A program made the translations under genes and the position numbers. The notes beneath the pieces are model-generated. The model did not search any database and had not been told where the DNA came from. It saw nothing but the letters and a program-made list of their open reading frames with translations. A stretch of 64,000 nucleotides of DNA from Bacteroidota bacterium. GTDB taxonomy: Bacteria > Bacteroidota > Bacteroidia > Bacteroidales > Cfx3-03. Below are positions 18,451 to 26,869 of the stretch, one piece after another. Every line of letters begins with the position of its first letter. Position 1 is the first letter of the stretch. The stretch spans positions 4,857,906 through 4,921,905 of the forward strand of contig JACAUB010000001.1 in the NCBI GenBank assembly GCA_013390605.1. Direction: 5' to 3'.

Positions 18451-19140
18451 TTGCCACAATTTGTAAACGATATTGTTAATCTCTTTTTTCCTCGTCTATG
18501 TCAGGCTTGCGGAGATGCCCTGTCGCCTAGTGATGACCAAGTTTGTCTATCCTGTATGTTTCATCTTCCCTACACTCATTTTCATCGCAATCCGGATCAT
18601 CCTATGGGTCGGTCTTTATGGGGAAGGGTGCAATGTGAAGGAGTGGCTGCCTACCTCTTTTTTCGTAAAGGGAGCAAGGTGCAACATTTGCTACATCGTC
18701 TGAAATATAAAGGACAATATCAGGTAGGAACCTTTTTGGGACAGTTATATGGACAAATTCTTGTTAACCAACCACCTTTCAATACCGCTCAACTCATTAT
18801 CCCTGTGCCTCTACACCCCAAACGCCAACGAGAAAGAGGTTATAATCAAAGCGAAATGTTTGCCAATGGATTAGGAAAAGCAATGGGGATTCCGGTAAGC
18901 ATTCAGAATCTGAGAAGGAGTAGTATCTCTGAAACTCAAACCCACAAGGGTAGAGTAGAACGATGGGAAAACGTGAAGAAGATCTTTTCAGTTGAAGATC
19001 CTGAAGTCCTTGAAGGCAAACATATCCTGCTAGTCGATGATGTATTCACAACGGGTGCCACCATCGAAGCCTGTGCAACTGCACTTTTCGAAGCCTGTAA
19101 TGTAAAGATTTCAGTAATTACTATTGCATATGCAGAGTAG
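18451..19140 (+). CDS. ComF-family phosphoribosyltransferase-like protein, TTG start
   Basis: 229 residues. An N-terminal Cys4 zinc site (CQACG...CLSC) leads into the ComF core (HRLKYKGQYQVGTFLG, PVPLHPKRQRERGYNQSE) and ends with the PRPP-binding loop ILLVDDVFTTGATI. In naturally competent bacteria ComF helps DNA uptake; elsewhere its role is unclear. The start is chosen as TTG at 18451 because an in-frame stop lies at 18445 and the next Met (residue 36) falls inside the zinc site. It ends directly against the convergent sulfatase gene with no intergenic base. Confidence 0.88.
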   Translation: MPQFVNDIVNLFFPRLCQACGDALSPSDDQVCLSCMFHLPYTHFHRNPDHPMGRSLWGRVQCEGVAAYLFFRKGSKVQHLLHRLKYKGQYQVGTFLGQLYGQILVNQPPFNTAQLIIPVPLHPKRQRERGYNQSEMFANGLGKAMGIPVSIQNLRRSSISETQTHKGRVERWENVKKIFSVEDPEVLEGKHILLVDDVFTTGATIEACATALFEACNVKISVITIAYAE

Positions 19141-19147
19141 CTACTCT
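19134..19147. other. 14-bp palindrome spanning two abutting stop codons
   Basis: AGAGTAGCTACTCT is perfectly self-complementary. It contains the TAG of the ComF-like gene (19138-19140) and the complement of the TAG of the sulfatase gene (19141-19143). It is too small and loopless to act as a classical terminator. Confidence 0.6.
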
Positions 19148-20580
19148 TTCACTCTACCAGGACTTCTTCGGTTTTTTCCAGGATTACCTGCAATATCGTC
19201 ACCCAAATCCTCGCGAGCCTCTTGAGCAATTTGTTCAAGCTCTTTTATTATCTCTGGATACATCTTGCTCACATCATATCGTTCACCTGGATCGCGACGC
19301 ATATCATATAGCCCACCTGTAAAGTTGAAGTTTTCATTGGCTCCTCCCGGTATCCCATCTTTTCCGGGCAGAAATCCTTCGTATGTGCGTCCAGGATGGT
19401 TAAAAACCAACTTAAATGTTTCATTTCGAACCGCTTCCAGACTATTCCGGCGATAGTAGTAGAGGAATGATTTACGAGGATTTTCTTCAAAATTACCCAG
19501 CATCAGTGGTAGAATATTCACCCCATCAATCTTCTTTTTGGGTAGTGGAGCGCCAGCAATAGTCGCAATTGTAGGGAGAATATCAATTCCTGAAGCCAGG
19601 TTATTACATACCAATCCTTCCGGAATCTTTCCTTTCCAACGCATGATACAAGGTAGCCGCTGACCGCCTTCGTAGGATGAGCCTTTCCCTTCTCGCAGTC
19701 CTCCGGTGCTCCCCGCATGGTTGCCATAGTTCAGCCAAGGGCCATTATCCGAAGTAAAAATCACTAAGGTATTGTCGTCAAGTTTAAGTTCTTTAAGTGT
19801 CTGTAGAATCTGTCCAATGCTCCAGTCAATCTCCATCATTACATCGCCATATAGACCCTGTTGAGACTTTCCTTTGAACTTATCTGAAACTGCAAGTGGA
19901 ACATGGGGGAGTGGTTGAGCCAGATAGGCAAAGAACGGATGGTTTTTATTTCGTCGGATGAAATCAATCGTCCGTTCTGTAAACTGTGTCGTAAATTGCG
20001 ATATATCTGGTGATGTGGCAATTATCTTATCTCCTTCAATTAATGGCAATGGTGGGTAGTAGTTCTTGGTCACTGGATGATTTGGCGACATATCATGCGA
20101 ATAGGGGATGCCATAGAACTCATCGAAGCCATGATGAGTCGGTAGAAACTGTTTCTGATATCCAAGATGCCATTTACCGAAGGCGCCACAAGTATACCCT
20201 TTCTCTTTCAGTACATTGGCTATTGTTTCCTCCTCTTCGCTAATCCCTGTTTTTGAGGTATGGTCAATGGCACCGCTAAAGCCAATTCTATTGGGGTAAC
20301 AACCTGTAAGAAGACCTGCTCTGGAAGCACTCGAAACAGCTTGCGGTGAGTAGAAGCTAGTAAAGAAGACTCCTTCTTTGGCCATCTTATCGATGTTAGG
20401 CGTTTTATAACCTTGAGCTCCGGTGAGTGTAAGATCGCCATATCCCATATCATCTAGATAGACAACAATAAAGTTAACGGGTCGGATCGGTTTCTTGGCT
20501 TGGATAGGCTGATATGCCAGTAAGCCGGCTAATCCCATTGTATAAGGAAGCAAATGTTTCATTGGATTGGTTGTTTTCAT
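19141..20580 (-). CDS. Secreted sulfatase, Ser-type (S1 family), second copy
   Basis: About 479 residues from the ATG at 20580; an alternative ATG at 20562 gives a more compact signal peptide (MKHLLPYTMGLAGLLAYQPIQA). The conserved blocks are NFIVVYLDDMGYGDL (metal Asp pair), then Ser-Ser-Ala-Ser-Arg followed by AGLLTG. This is the C/S-x-P/A-x-R signature with Ser at the catalytic position and Ala at position 3. AFGKWHLGY and TSDNGPWLNYG follow. The C-terminal part (GGLYDMRRDPGERYDVS) is typical of S1 family enzymes. Substrate class unknown; it is clearly diverged from the copy at 12603-14129. It also needs a formylglycine-generating enzyme not seen here. Confidence 0.9.
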   Translation of the reverse strand: MKTTNPMKHLLPYTMGLAGLLAYQPIQAKKPIRPVNFIVVYLDDMGYGDLTLTGAQGYKTPNIDKMAKEGVFFTSFYSPQAVSSASRAGLLTGCYPNRIGFSGAIDHTSKTGISEEEETIANVLKEKGYTCGAFGKWHLGYQKQFLPTHHGFDEFYGIPYSHDMSPNHPVTKNYYPPLPLIEGDKIIATSPDISQFTTQFTERTIDFIRRNKNHPFFAYLAQPLPHVPLAVSDKFKGKSQQGLYGDVMMEIDWSIGQILQTLKELKLDDNTLVIFTSDNGPWLNYGNHAGSTGGLREGKGSSYEGGQRLPCIMRWKGKIPEGLVCNNLASGIDILPTIATIAGAPLPKKKIDGVNILPLMLGNFEENPRKSFLYYYRRNSLEAVRNETFKLVFNHPGRTYEGFLPGKDGIPGGANENFNFTGGLYDMRRDPGERYDVSKMYPEIIKELEQIAQEAREDLGDDIAGNPGKNRRSPGRVKE

Positions 20581-20728
20581 TAAAAAGTAAAGCAGACAGC
20601 TTAAGTGCTTTAACAATAAAATATTAAGAAGCCCGTATTAATATGAAAATCACTGAAAGCGCTAGTAAAACTAATTAAAAAAGCAAACAAAGAATCATCA
20701 ACTATGAGCTTTTAAACAATAAAATTTA

Positions 20729-20736
20729 TACATTTG
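20729..20736 (+). promoter_or_regulatory. -7 box upstream of the DUF5362 gene
   Basis: TACATTTG matches TAnnTTTG, 60 bp before the ATG. No clear -33 element is visible. Confidence 0.4.
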
Positions 20737-20796
20737 AAGAAGAACAAATAGTCAATACTTAAACTACATTATCAAATAATATTAATTCTACAAATC

Positions 20797-21327
20797 ATGG
20801 AAGAGAATTTAAATATTCCAGATCCCAGAAACACCGGAGAAGTCACTACAAAATCTGAAAATCAAGTACTAAAAAAAGAGAAACTTCCTGAAATTACTAA
20901 CGAATCGTTGAGCTATCTTAGCACCGCAGCCAAGTGGGCCAAGTTTCTCTCAATCATTGGATTTGTCTCAGTTGGAATATTAGGTTTACTGGGGGTATTT
21001 ATGGGTATAAGCTTAACTCTTTCTGAGAAGATGTCAGCATTTCCTGCTCCAATGCCAAAGGGGTTATTAGGATTAATCTATGTTATTATTGCCGTAATCT
21101 ATTTTTTCCCAGCATTATATCTTTATAGATTTTCAGAGAGCACAACCCGTTCTCTACTATTAAAAGACACTCTATCATTAACGGATGCAATATTTAATTT
21201 AAAAAAGACTTTTAAATTTATAGGTATAGCTACTATCGTAACGATATCACTTTATATCCTGATTATTATCGGTGCAGTTATTTTTGTTGTATACATGGCA
21301 TCACATGGCGGGTTTAATCAATACTAA
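20797..21327 (+). CDS. DUF5362-like membrane protein
   Basis: 176 residues. A hydrophilic N-terminus of ~45 residues leads into three hydrophobic helices: ~53-75 (LSIIGFVSVGILGLLGVFMG), ~88-110 (GLIYVIIAVIYFFPALYLY) and ~148-170 (IATIVTISLYILIIIGAVIF). The middle FSESTTRSLLLKDTLSLTDAIFNLKKTFKF matches the pattern I associate with DUF5362, a small Bacteroidota membrane family with no known function. The next gene (GH28) starts 31 bp later on the same strand, so they may share a transcript. I see no functional reason for the link. Confidence 0.7.
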   Translation: MEENLNIPDPRNTGEVTTKSENQVLKKEKLPEITNESLSYLSTAAKWAKFLSIIGFVSVGILGLLGVFMGISLTLSEKMSAFPAPMPKGLLGLIYVIIAVIYFFPALYLYRFSESTTRSLLLKDTLSLTDAIFNLKKTFKFIGIATIVTISLYILIIIGAVIFVVYMASHGGFNQY

Positions 21328-21358
21328 TAATTTTAAACAGTAATTCCATATTTCTATC

Positions 21359-22879
21359 ATGAAACTTAAGATAACATTATTGTTTTTTCTCGTGTTTACG
21401 GGATATATAGCCAAAGCCCAGATTCATGGACTTGTATTTGATGTCAGTGCATATGGAGCAAAGGGAGATGGGAAAACACTTGATTCTCCTGCTATTAATA
21501 AAGCAATTGATGCGGCAGCCGAAGTTGGTGGAGGTACTGTTTATTTTAAGGCTGGCACTTACCTCAGCTATTCTATTCATTTGAAAAGCAATATCACATT
21601 ATTTATTGATCAGGGAGCAACAATTCTGGCAGCCGACTCAGTAGGATATGATCCTGCAGAACCTAATCAATGGTCAAAGTATCAGGATTTTGGCCATAGC
21701 CATTGGCATAACAGTTTGATATGGGGCGAAGGTCTTGAAAATATTTCTATTCTTGGTCAAGGTTTAATTAATGGCAAAGGCCTTTTACGCGAAGCAGATA
21801 AAAAACCGGTCGGTACTGGCAATAAGGCTATCAGCCTCAAGTTATGCCGCAATGTTGATATTCGCGATATCTCTATTCTTTACGGCGGTCATTTTGCAAT
21901 TCTGGCTACAGGAGTCGATAATCTTACCATTGATAATCTGAAAATTGATACCAATCGGGATGGGATGGATATAGATTGTTGCCGAAATGTAAGGGTTTCA
22001 AACTGTACAGTAAATTCGCCCGGAGATGATGGTATTTGCTTGAAAAGTTGTTATGGGTTGGGAAGGACAAAAGACACCGAGGATGTAACCATAACCAATT
22101 GTCTGGTTTGTGGATTTGATGTAGGAACAGTATTTGATGGAACATTTCAGTACGTCAAAGAAGGAGCACTAAACAGAAATCCAATGGGACGTATTAAATT
22201 TGGTACAGAATCGAGTGGTGGATTTAAAAATATTACTATTTCAAATTGTGTGTTCGATCACTGCATGGGATTAGCCCTGGAAACGGTTGATGGTGGATTA
22301 CTCGAAGATGTTTCTATCACTAATATTACCATGCGAAACATTATTAACGGTCCTCTTTTCTTAAGACTAGGCAGTAGAATGCGAAGCCCTGAAGGAACAC
22401 CAATAGGTGAGATGCGACGTATTAATATTTCAAATTTAGTGGTTTATAATGCTGATCCACGTTATGGTTCCATTATTAGTGGTATTCCGGGTCATGATAT
22501 TCAAGATGTGAAACTGCACGATATCCGAATCTACTATCAGGGTGGTGGTACAAAGGAAGAAGCGGCTATAAATCCTCCAGAGAAAGAGAATGGATACCCT
22601 GATCCGAGAATGTTTGGTCCGATTCCAAGTTATGGTTTCTTTATCCGCCATGTAAAAGGGATCGAAATGAACAATGTAGAGATTAGTTATATCAATGAAG
22701 ACCTACGACCTGCTTTCGTTTTAAATGATGTCAAGGGAGCTGAGTTTACTAACCTTAAAGCACAGCATGCTACAGATGTTCCGATATTTGTATTGAAAGA
22801 TGTTGAAAATCTCACAACCTTCAAGTGTAAAGAATTAAAGGATATTGAAATTAAAAAAGTAGTGCTGAGGAAACTGTAA
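21359..22879 (+). CDS. Secreted glycoside hydrolase family 28-like (polygalacturonase-type) protein
   Basis: 506 residues with a signal peptide (LKITLLFFLVFTGYIAKAQ). It has the pectate-lyase-superfamily entry motif (FDVSAYGAKGDGKTLDSPAINKAI) and a right-handed beta-helix of short repeats. GH28 active-site blocks are partly conserved: TNRDGMDID in place of NTD, SPGDDG for the catalytic Asp pair, and RIKFGTES for RIK. The SHG block is not evident (CGFDVGTVFDG), so it belongs to a divergent subgroup. Probable role is periplasmic or extracellular cleavage of galacturonan or rhamnogalacturonan oligosaccharides. It is separated by 35 kb from the pectin operon at the right end. Confidence 0.8.
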   Translation: MKLKITLLFFLVFTGYIAKAQIHGLVFDVSAYGAKGDGKTLDSPAINKAIDAAAEVGGGTVYFKAGTYLSYSIHLKSNITLFIDQGATILAADSVGYDPAEPNQWSKYQDFGHSHWHNSLIWGEGLENISILGQGLINGKGLLREADKKPVGTGNKAISLKLCRNVDIRDISILYGGHFAILATGVDNLTIDNLKIDTNRDGMDIDCCRNVRVSNCTVNSPGDDGICLKSCYGLGRTKDTEDVTITNCLVCGFDVGTVFDGTFQYVKEGALNRNPMGRIKFGTESSGGFKNITISNCVFDHCMGLALETVDGGLLEDVSITNITMRNIINGPLFLRLGSRMRSPEGTPIGEMRRINISNLVVYNADPRYGSIISGIPGHDIQDVKLHDIRIYYQGGGTKEEAAINPPEKENGYPDPRMFGPIPSYGFFIRHVKGIEMNNVEISYINEDLRPAFVLNDVKGAEFTNLKAQHATDVPIFVLKDVENLTTFKCKELKDIEIKKVVLRKL

Positions 22880-22903
22880 ATAGCTTAAAGACAATTAAAA
22901 CTA

Positions 22904-23021
22904 CGTCATTTCGACCATTTAGGAGGAGTTTCCAAAATAAGTGAGTTTCTTATCAATAAATTCATCATACTTGAGCTGCGATATCCTTTTGGAAGATTTC
23001 TTCCAAATGATTGAAATAATG
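22904..23021. repeat. Degenerate palindromic intergenic element
   Basis: The arm at 22904-22931 (starting CGTCATTTCGACC) and the arm at 22994-23021 (ending TTGAAATAATG) are inverted copies matching at about 19 of 28 positions, all differences being transitions. Arms beginning GTCATTTCGACC with GGAG downstream are what I recall of palindromic repeats common in Bacteroidota intergenic DNA. Inside the right arm is an exact 9-bp dyad TTTGGAAGA-TT-TCTTCCAAA (22988-23007). The gap 22880-23244 also holds the promoter/dyad at 23170-23192. Confidence 0.55.
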
Positions 23022-23169
23022 GGGTGATACTTTAACAGATTCTTCGGGTAAACTCAATTAACACAGATTCCAGCTGGTGCTGATTTGTAATCTCTGCATA
23101 ATATCTTAAAGTTGAATTCTGAAACGGATCAAAGATGCACAGTTAAAAGGATAATTTGCAATTTGTGCT

Positions 23170-23192
23170 AGCCGATAAATTTGCTCTCGGCT
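23170..23192 (+). promoter_or_regulatory. -7 box inside an inverted repeat upstream of the first methyltransferase
   Basis: TAAATTTG (23176-23183) is a -7 box, with TTTG at 23155-23158 (17 nt spacing). AGCCGA (23170-23175) and TCGGCT (23187-23192) flank the -7 box symmetrically, which suggests an operator overlapping the promoter. Confidence 0.45.
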
Positions 23193-23244
23193 GATTTGTT
23201 TTTATCATCCATATTGTTTTAAAACATAATCTTTAATAACAAGT

Positions 23245-24171
23245 ATGCAATTTGAAACTTGGTTTAATAGTTCCCGGTACATATTAACCGAAGGAGCGAT
23301 TGTTGAAAGGCTAAAAAGTGAGTTTAACGTAGAATTGGATAAATATATTAATCATGCTGGTCTGATTTATGAACAGCCAGATAAGTTAGCAAAACTTTAT
23401 AGGCAATATATTGAGATTGCCCAACAATATGATCTTCCAATCATGTTGATGACGCCTACCCGGAGAGTAAATTTTGAAACAATGAAACTTTCAAAATTTA
23501 ACGGTAGCGATCTAATCACAGATTCTTGTATTTATCTAAATGAAATAAAGAGCCAATATCCTGATTTTTCTCACAAAATTTTTATTGGAGGTTTACTTGG
23601 TTGTAAAGGTGATGCTTACCAATCGGAAGGGGTGCTTGATGTTGAATCAGCTTATGCATTTCATAAAGTTCAGATTGATGAATATAAAAAAGAAAATGTT
23701 GATTTTTTATTTGCAGGTATCATGCCTGCTATCAGCGAGGCCATTGGTATGGCACAGGCAATGGCAGAATCCGGAATCCCTTATATCATTAGTTTTATGA
23801 TCAGAAAAGATGGATGTCTGCTTGATGGGACTAGTATTGTTGATGCCATAAAAATTATTGATACAGCAGTGAATCCGCAGCCAACATGTTACATGTCGAA
23901 TTGTATTCATCCCTTAAACTTAAAACGTGCCCTAGAAAATAAGCTCAATTTGAACACTACATGGTTAAATCGATTCATAGGAATTCAAGCTAATTCTTCT
24001 TCACTAAGTCCGGAGGAGCTAAATAACTGTGGTGTTTTAAAGCAAGAGAACTTTGAAGAGATGATAGATGAAATAAGTTACTTAATAGAACATTTTAATT
24101 TTAAAATATTGGGTGGTTGTTGTGGAACGAATGATATCTTTATAGAGAAATTAGCAAAGAGGCTAACATAA
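23245..24171 (+). CDS. Homocysteine S-methyltransferase family protein (divergent)
   Basis: 308 residues, a (beta/alpha)8 enzyme of the Pfam S-methyl_trans family. The start shows ILTEGAIVERLKSEF in place of the usual DGGxGTxL motif, and NHAGLIYEQPDKL follows. Zinc ligands are present as Cys in SNCIHP and the Cys pair in GGCCGT near the C-terminus. Zinc-thiolate chemistry transferring a methyl group to homocysteine is the family reaction; the donor (S-methylmethionine, betaine or other) cannot be told. It is a lone gene with its own promoter. A second family member with more canonical motifs is at 30425-31303. Confidence 0.8.
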   Translation: MQFETWFNSSRYILTEGAIVERLKSEFNVELDKYINHAGLIYEQPDKLAKLYRQYIEIAQQYDLPIMLMTPTRRVNFETMKLSKFNGSDLITDSCIYLNEIKSQYPDFSHKIFIGGLLGCKGDAYQSEGVLDVESAYAFHKVQIDEYKKENVDFLFAGIMPAISEAIGMAQAMAESGIPYIISFMIRKDGCLLDGTSIVDAIKIIDTAVNPQPTCYMSNCIHPLNLKRALENKLNLNTTWLNRFIGIQANSSSLSPEELNNCGVLKQENFEEMIDEISYLIEHFNFKILGGCCGTNDIFIEKLAKRLT

Positions 24172-24250
24172 AATACTATGCACCATTTACTATAAATTTT
24201 AAATAGTTTTTATAGCCCTTCGTTGTGATCGTGTCGAAAAAATTATTAAA

Positions 24251-24568
24251 ATGATAACAAAAAAGGAAAACGCAAAAAACAGACAATTCAAGGGAGTCTC
24301 TTTTGATGTTTTAGCAGTGGGGCTTCAGTCAATGGTGACGAAAATGAATTATAAGGTAGGCGACAATGTGCCTTTACACGCTCATCCCAATGAGCAAAGT
24401 GGGTATGTTATTTCTGGCAAGTATAGAATTAAAGTTGGGGATTTAAGTGAAATCCTTACCTCTGGAGATAGTTATTCGATACCGGAGAATATTGAACATG
24501 CGTGGGAAGTAATAGAGGAGGGCGAAGTCATCGATGTATTTACGCCAATAAGGCAGGACTATTTGTAA
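24251..24568 (+). CDS. Small cupin-domain protein
   Basis: 105 residues, a single cupin barrel. Motif 1 is NVPLHAHPNEQSGYVISGKYRIKVG with the metal-binding H-x-H and Glu. Motif 2 is YSIPENIEHAWEV with the last His. No signal peptide. Such proteins bind a metal and act as small isomerases, dioxygenases or ligand sensors, and the reaction is not predictable from this sequence. It lies 79 bp after the methyltransferase gene, possibly cotranscribed, and 170 bp before the beta-lactamase-like gene. Confidence 0.85.
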   Translation: MITKKENAKNRQFKGVSFDVLAVGLQSMVTKMNYKVGDNVPLHAHPNEQSGYVISGKYRIKVGDLSEILTSGDSYSIPENIEHAWEVIEEGEVIDVFTPIRQDYL

Positions 24569-24676
24569 TTTGGTTAAACAATAAAGAAGCATGTCATGCA
24601 TATTTCCAGAGCCTATTACTCGTTTGCCTTAAACTAAGATTCCAATAAAAGGATTCGAGATAGATCTTTCATCAGA

Positions 24677-24706
24677 TTTCTATCCGCAGATAGAAAATTA
24701 ACTTTG
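24677..24706 (+). promoter_or_regulatory. Promoter of the metallo-beta-lactamase-like gene with an embedded dyad
   Basis: TAACTTTG (24699-24706) is a -7 box. Immediately upstream, TTTCTATC (24677-24684) and GATAGAAA (24689-24696) form a perfect inverted repeat with a 4-nt centre. It occupies the space between the expected -33 position and the -7 box, a classical repressor position. The same hairpin could instead be an RNA structure ending the cupin transcript. Confidence 0.45.
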
Positions 24707-24738
24707 ATTTCCCGTATTTAATATAAAACTTGTAAAAA

Positions 24739-25467
24739 ATGAAAAAAGGACTGATGCTTTTATTGATATTGAATTTAGCTGTAATTAGTCTGTTTGCGAA
24801 TGATACAATTGAGCGGATTGATAAAAACATAGGGATAAAAAAACTAACAGATAAAGTCTATTTGATACAATCATCATATACTTGTAATGGCCATTTGGAT
24901 TGTAATCATCTACTAATTGTGGATAGAGAAGATATTATATTAATTAACACACCCGCTAAAGATTCATTGACTTTGATTATGATTGATTGTATAGCGAAAA
25001 AGTTCAATAGAAAAATAACGAAAGTTATTGTGTCTCATTTTCATGATGACAGTTCAGGGGGATTGCAAGAAACAAGCCACCATGGAATAATATCATACAG
25101 CTCAGACAAGACAAGAGATTTATTGAAGCATGAAAATAGAAAGATTGATAATGTGTTCAAGGATTCATTAATAATTTCATTGCAAACAATTCGGCTAGAG
25201 TTATTCTATTTAGGAGCAGGCCACTCGCTTGATAATATTGTTATATGGTTGCCTCGTGAGAAAATATTGTTTGGCGGTTGTTTAATGAAATCGTTAGATG
25301 CCACAGATAAAGGAAACGTTCAGGATGCAGATTTACAAGCCTGGCCGATTACTGTTCAACGCGTTAAAGCTAAATTTAAAAATGCAAAGATTATTATTCC
25401 CGGACATCTTGCAATAGGGGATGCCTCAATTTTTGATCACACGATAGAGATAGTAAAAATGAAGTAA
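24739..25467 (+). CDS. Subclass B1-type metallo-beta-lactamase-like protein
   Basis: 242 residues with a signal peptide (KKGLMLLLILNLAVISLFA), so periplasmic. All zinc ligands of subclass B1 enzymes are present in order: H100, H102 and D104 (HFHDD), H162 (GAGHSLDN), C181 (FGGCLMKS) and H223 (IPGHLA). K184 three residues after the Cys matches the B1 lysine that binds the substrate carboxylate, and the DAxDKGN-type loop follows. One departure: the usual Asp in the LIDTP strand is Asn70 (LINTP). Family knowledge predicts hydrolysis of penicillins, cephalosporins and carbapenems, but environmental B1-like proteins may differ. It is a lone gene behind a dyad-containing promoter. Confidence 0.82.
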   Translation: MKKGLMLLLILNLAVISLFANDTIERIDKNIGIKKLTDKVYLIQSSYTCNGHLDCNHLLIVDREDIILINTPAKDSLTLIMIDCIAKKFNRKITKVIVSHFHDDSSGGLQETSHHGIISYSSDKTRDLLKHENRKIDNVFKDSLIISLQTIRLELFYLGAGHSLDNIVIWLPREKILFGGCLMKSLDATDKGNVQDADLQAWPITVQRVKAKFKNAKIIIPGHLAIGDASIFDHTIEIVKMK

Positions 25468-25544
25468 AATCACCAATAAATAAAACCTATCTATCATGAA
25501 GGCTTGAATAGTTCAGTTTCCTCCGATTCCTATTTGTTAAAAAG

Positions 25545-25591
25545 AGAACTGAAATTAGTTCTACAGATAAAAAATAATATTGCTAAATTTG
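25545..25591 (+). promoter_or_regulatory. Promoter cassette, copy 1, with upstream dyad
   Basis: TAAATTTG (25584-25591) is a -7 box at the end of a 29-bp block (25563-25591) that recurs with one mismatch at 27550-27578. AGAACT (25545-25550) and AGTTCT (25557-25562) form an inverted repeat just upstream of the block. The next start codon is at 25744, leaving a leader of ~145 nt. Confidence 0.5.
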
Positions 25592-25743
25592 GATGATAAA
25601 TCAAAAAGTTATGGTTTATAACTGATTGACTATAAATATTAAAAGTTAATGTTAATCAGAAAACATAAAAAACAGTCAATAGCGATTTCATGATTTAAAC
25701 GAACGCTTAACTTAATATTACTAAGACATTAAAATTGACAGTT

Positions 25744-26028
25744 ATGGATACAATGATTCTTAAAAGAAAAAGATTTCTTCCTTTTCTTCAAAGTAAGAAG
25801 TATAGAATATTATTCTTGGTGATAAATATTTACTTGATTTTAGGTGTGAGTAGTTTATTGATTACAATATTCTATCTATTAGGGCACTTAAATAATGCTG
25901 ATCATATTATTATTTATTGTGTTCCCGGGTTTGCATTGGGGATTAGCGCTGGTTTAATCTATTTGATTGGATACCAGAGTATAATTTCAGAACAAGAAGA
26001 TAAAAAGCGTCCGCTTAAATTTAAATAA
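25744..26028 (+). CDS. Small two-helix membrane protein, unknown
   Basis: 94 residues from the ATG at 25744; a TTG at 25735 would add three residues. Two hydrophobic helices are visible: ~22-45 (ILFLVINIYLILGVSSLLITIFYLLG) and ~53-75 (IIIYCVPGFALGISAGLIYLIGY). A basic N-terminus (LKRKR) and a charged C-terminus (QEDKKRPLKFK) flank them, suggesting both ends are cytosolic. No family recognised. It is preceded by promoter cassette copy 1. Confidence 0.55.
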   Translation: MDTMILKRKRFLPFLQSKKYRILFLVINIYLILGVSSLLITIFYLLGHLNNADHIIIYCVPGFALGISAGLIYLIGYQSIISEQEDKKRPLKFK

Positions 26029-26097
26029 GGCTTCATATCAGATCGCGAAAAGCGACCACACGAGATCTTATTTATTCGTTATAATTGGAATAAAGTT

Positions 26098-26718
26098 ATG
26101 GAAATTAGAGAAGTAATAGAAAAGCGACGCACTGTTCGTGATTTTAAGCATGAAGAAATATCGACTGAAATACTAAAGTACTCGATTGAGAATGCGTTTA
26201 AAGCACCATCATACAATCATTTGAGAGAATGGGATTTTATCATTGTTAAAAGCTTAGAGACAAAGCTTAAACTGGTTGAATCAGAAAATCTGAATAAAGA
26301 GATACGTATGGATGAGCTTGCAAAATTATTTGAAAACGAAGAGCTTATTAAAAAGGAAATGTATCTGGACGCAATTCCCAAACAAAACAAGATGATACTA
26401 AATGCTCCGGTTGTAGTGATTGTAGTATTTAAACCAAAAAAGACGATAAATAAAGTAGATAGAATTTATGATTTGAACTGCGTAGCATCAGCATGGTGTT
26501 GCATCGAGAATTTTTTACTCAGTCTGGCAGAACATGATATATACGGTGTAACCTATATTCCTCAACATACCGGTAAAGTTAAAAAGATGCTTGATATTCC
26601 TGAAGAACTGGAAATAGCTGCTATTATTCCCATTGGTTACAAAGCTGAGAATGCTAAAATTCTAACACAAAAAGAAATAAATATTTCTGAACGGATTCAT
26701 TATGAAAGATGGAAATAA
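26098..26718 (+). CDS. Nitroreductase-family flavoprotein
   Basis: 206 residues. The FMN-binding start of the nitroreductase fold is clear (EIREVIEKRRTVRDF), followed by IENAFKAPSYNHLREWDFI and NAPVVVIVV. Near the end are ASAWCCIENFLLSLAEHDIYGVTY and the TGKVKKMLDIPEELEIAAIIPIGY block. Such enzymes are NAD(P)H- and FMN-dependent oxidoreductases acting on nitro, quinone or other electron-poor compounds in the cytosol. The natural substrate is unknown. It stands alone, 70 bp after the small membrane gene and 150 bp before grpB-like. Confidence 0.88.
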   Translation: MEIREVIEKRRTVRDFKHEEISTEILKYSIENAFKAPSYNHLREWDFIIVKSLETKLKLVESENLNKEIRMDELAKLFENEELIKKEMYLDAIPKQNKMILNAPVVVIVVFKPKKTINKVDRIYDLNCVASAWCCIENFLLSLAEHDIYGVTYIPQHTGKVKKMLDIPEELEIAAIIPIGYKAENAKILTQKEINISERIHYERWK

Positions 26719-26869
26719 TAAAATCAGCCGAAAATGCGTATATCCCAAAGTCCTCTTTATTTGCTGAGGTTGTTCCATTGTCAACTTTTTAACCTGATTA
26801 GAAGGCTATTTGCAATACCTTTTGAAACTAAATCATGAATGTTGAATGTAAGTACGGAGATAAAAGTCA

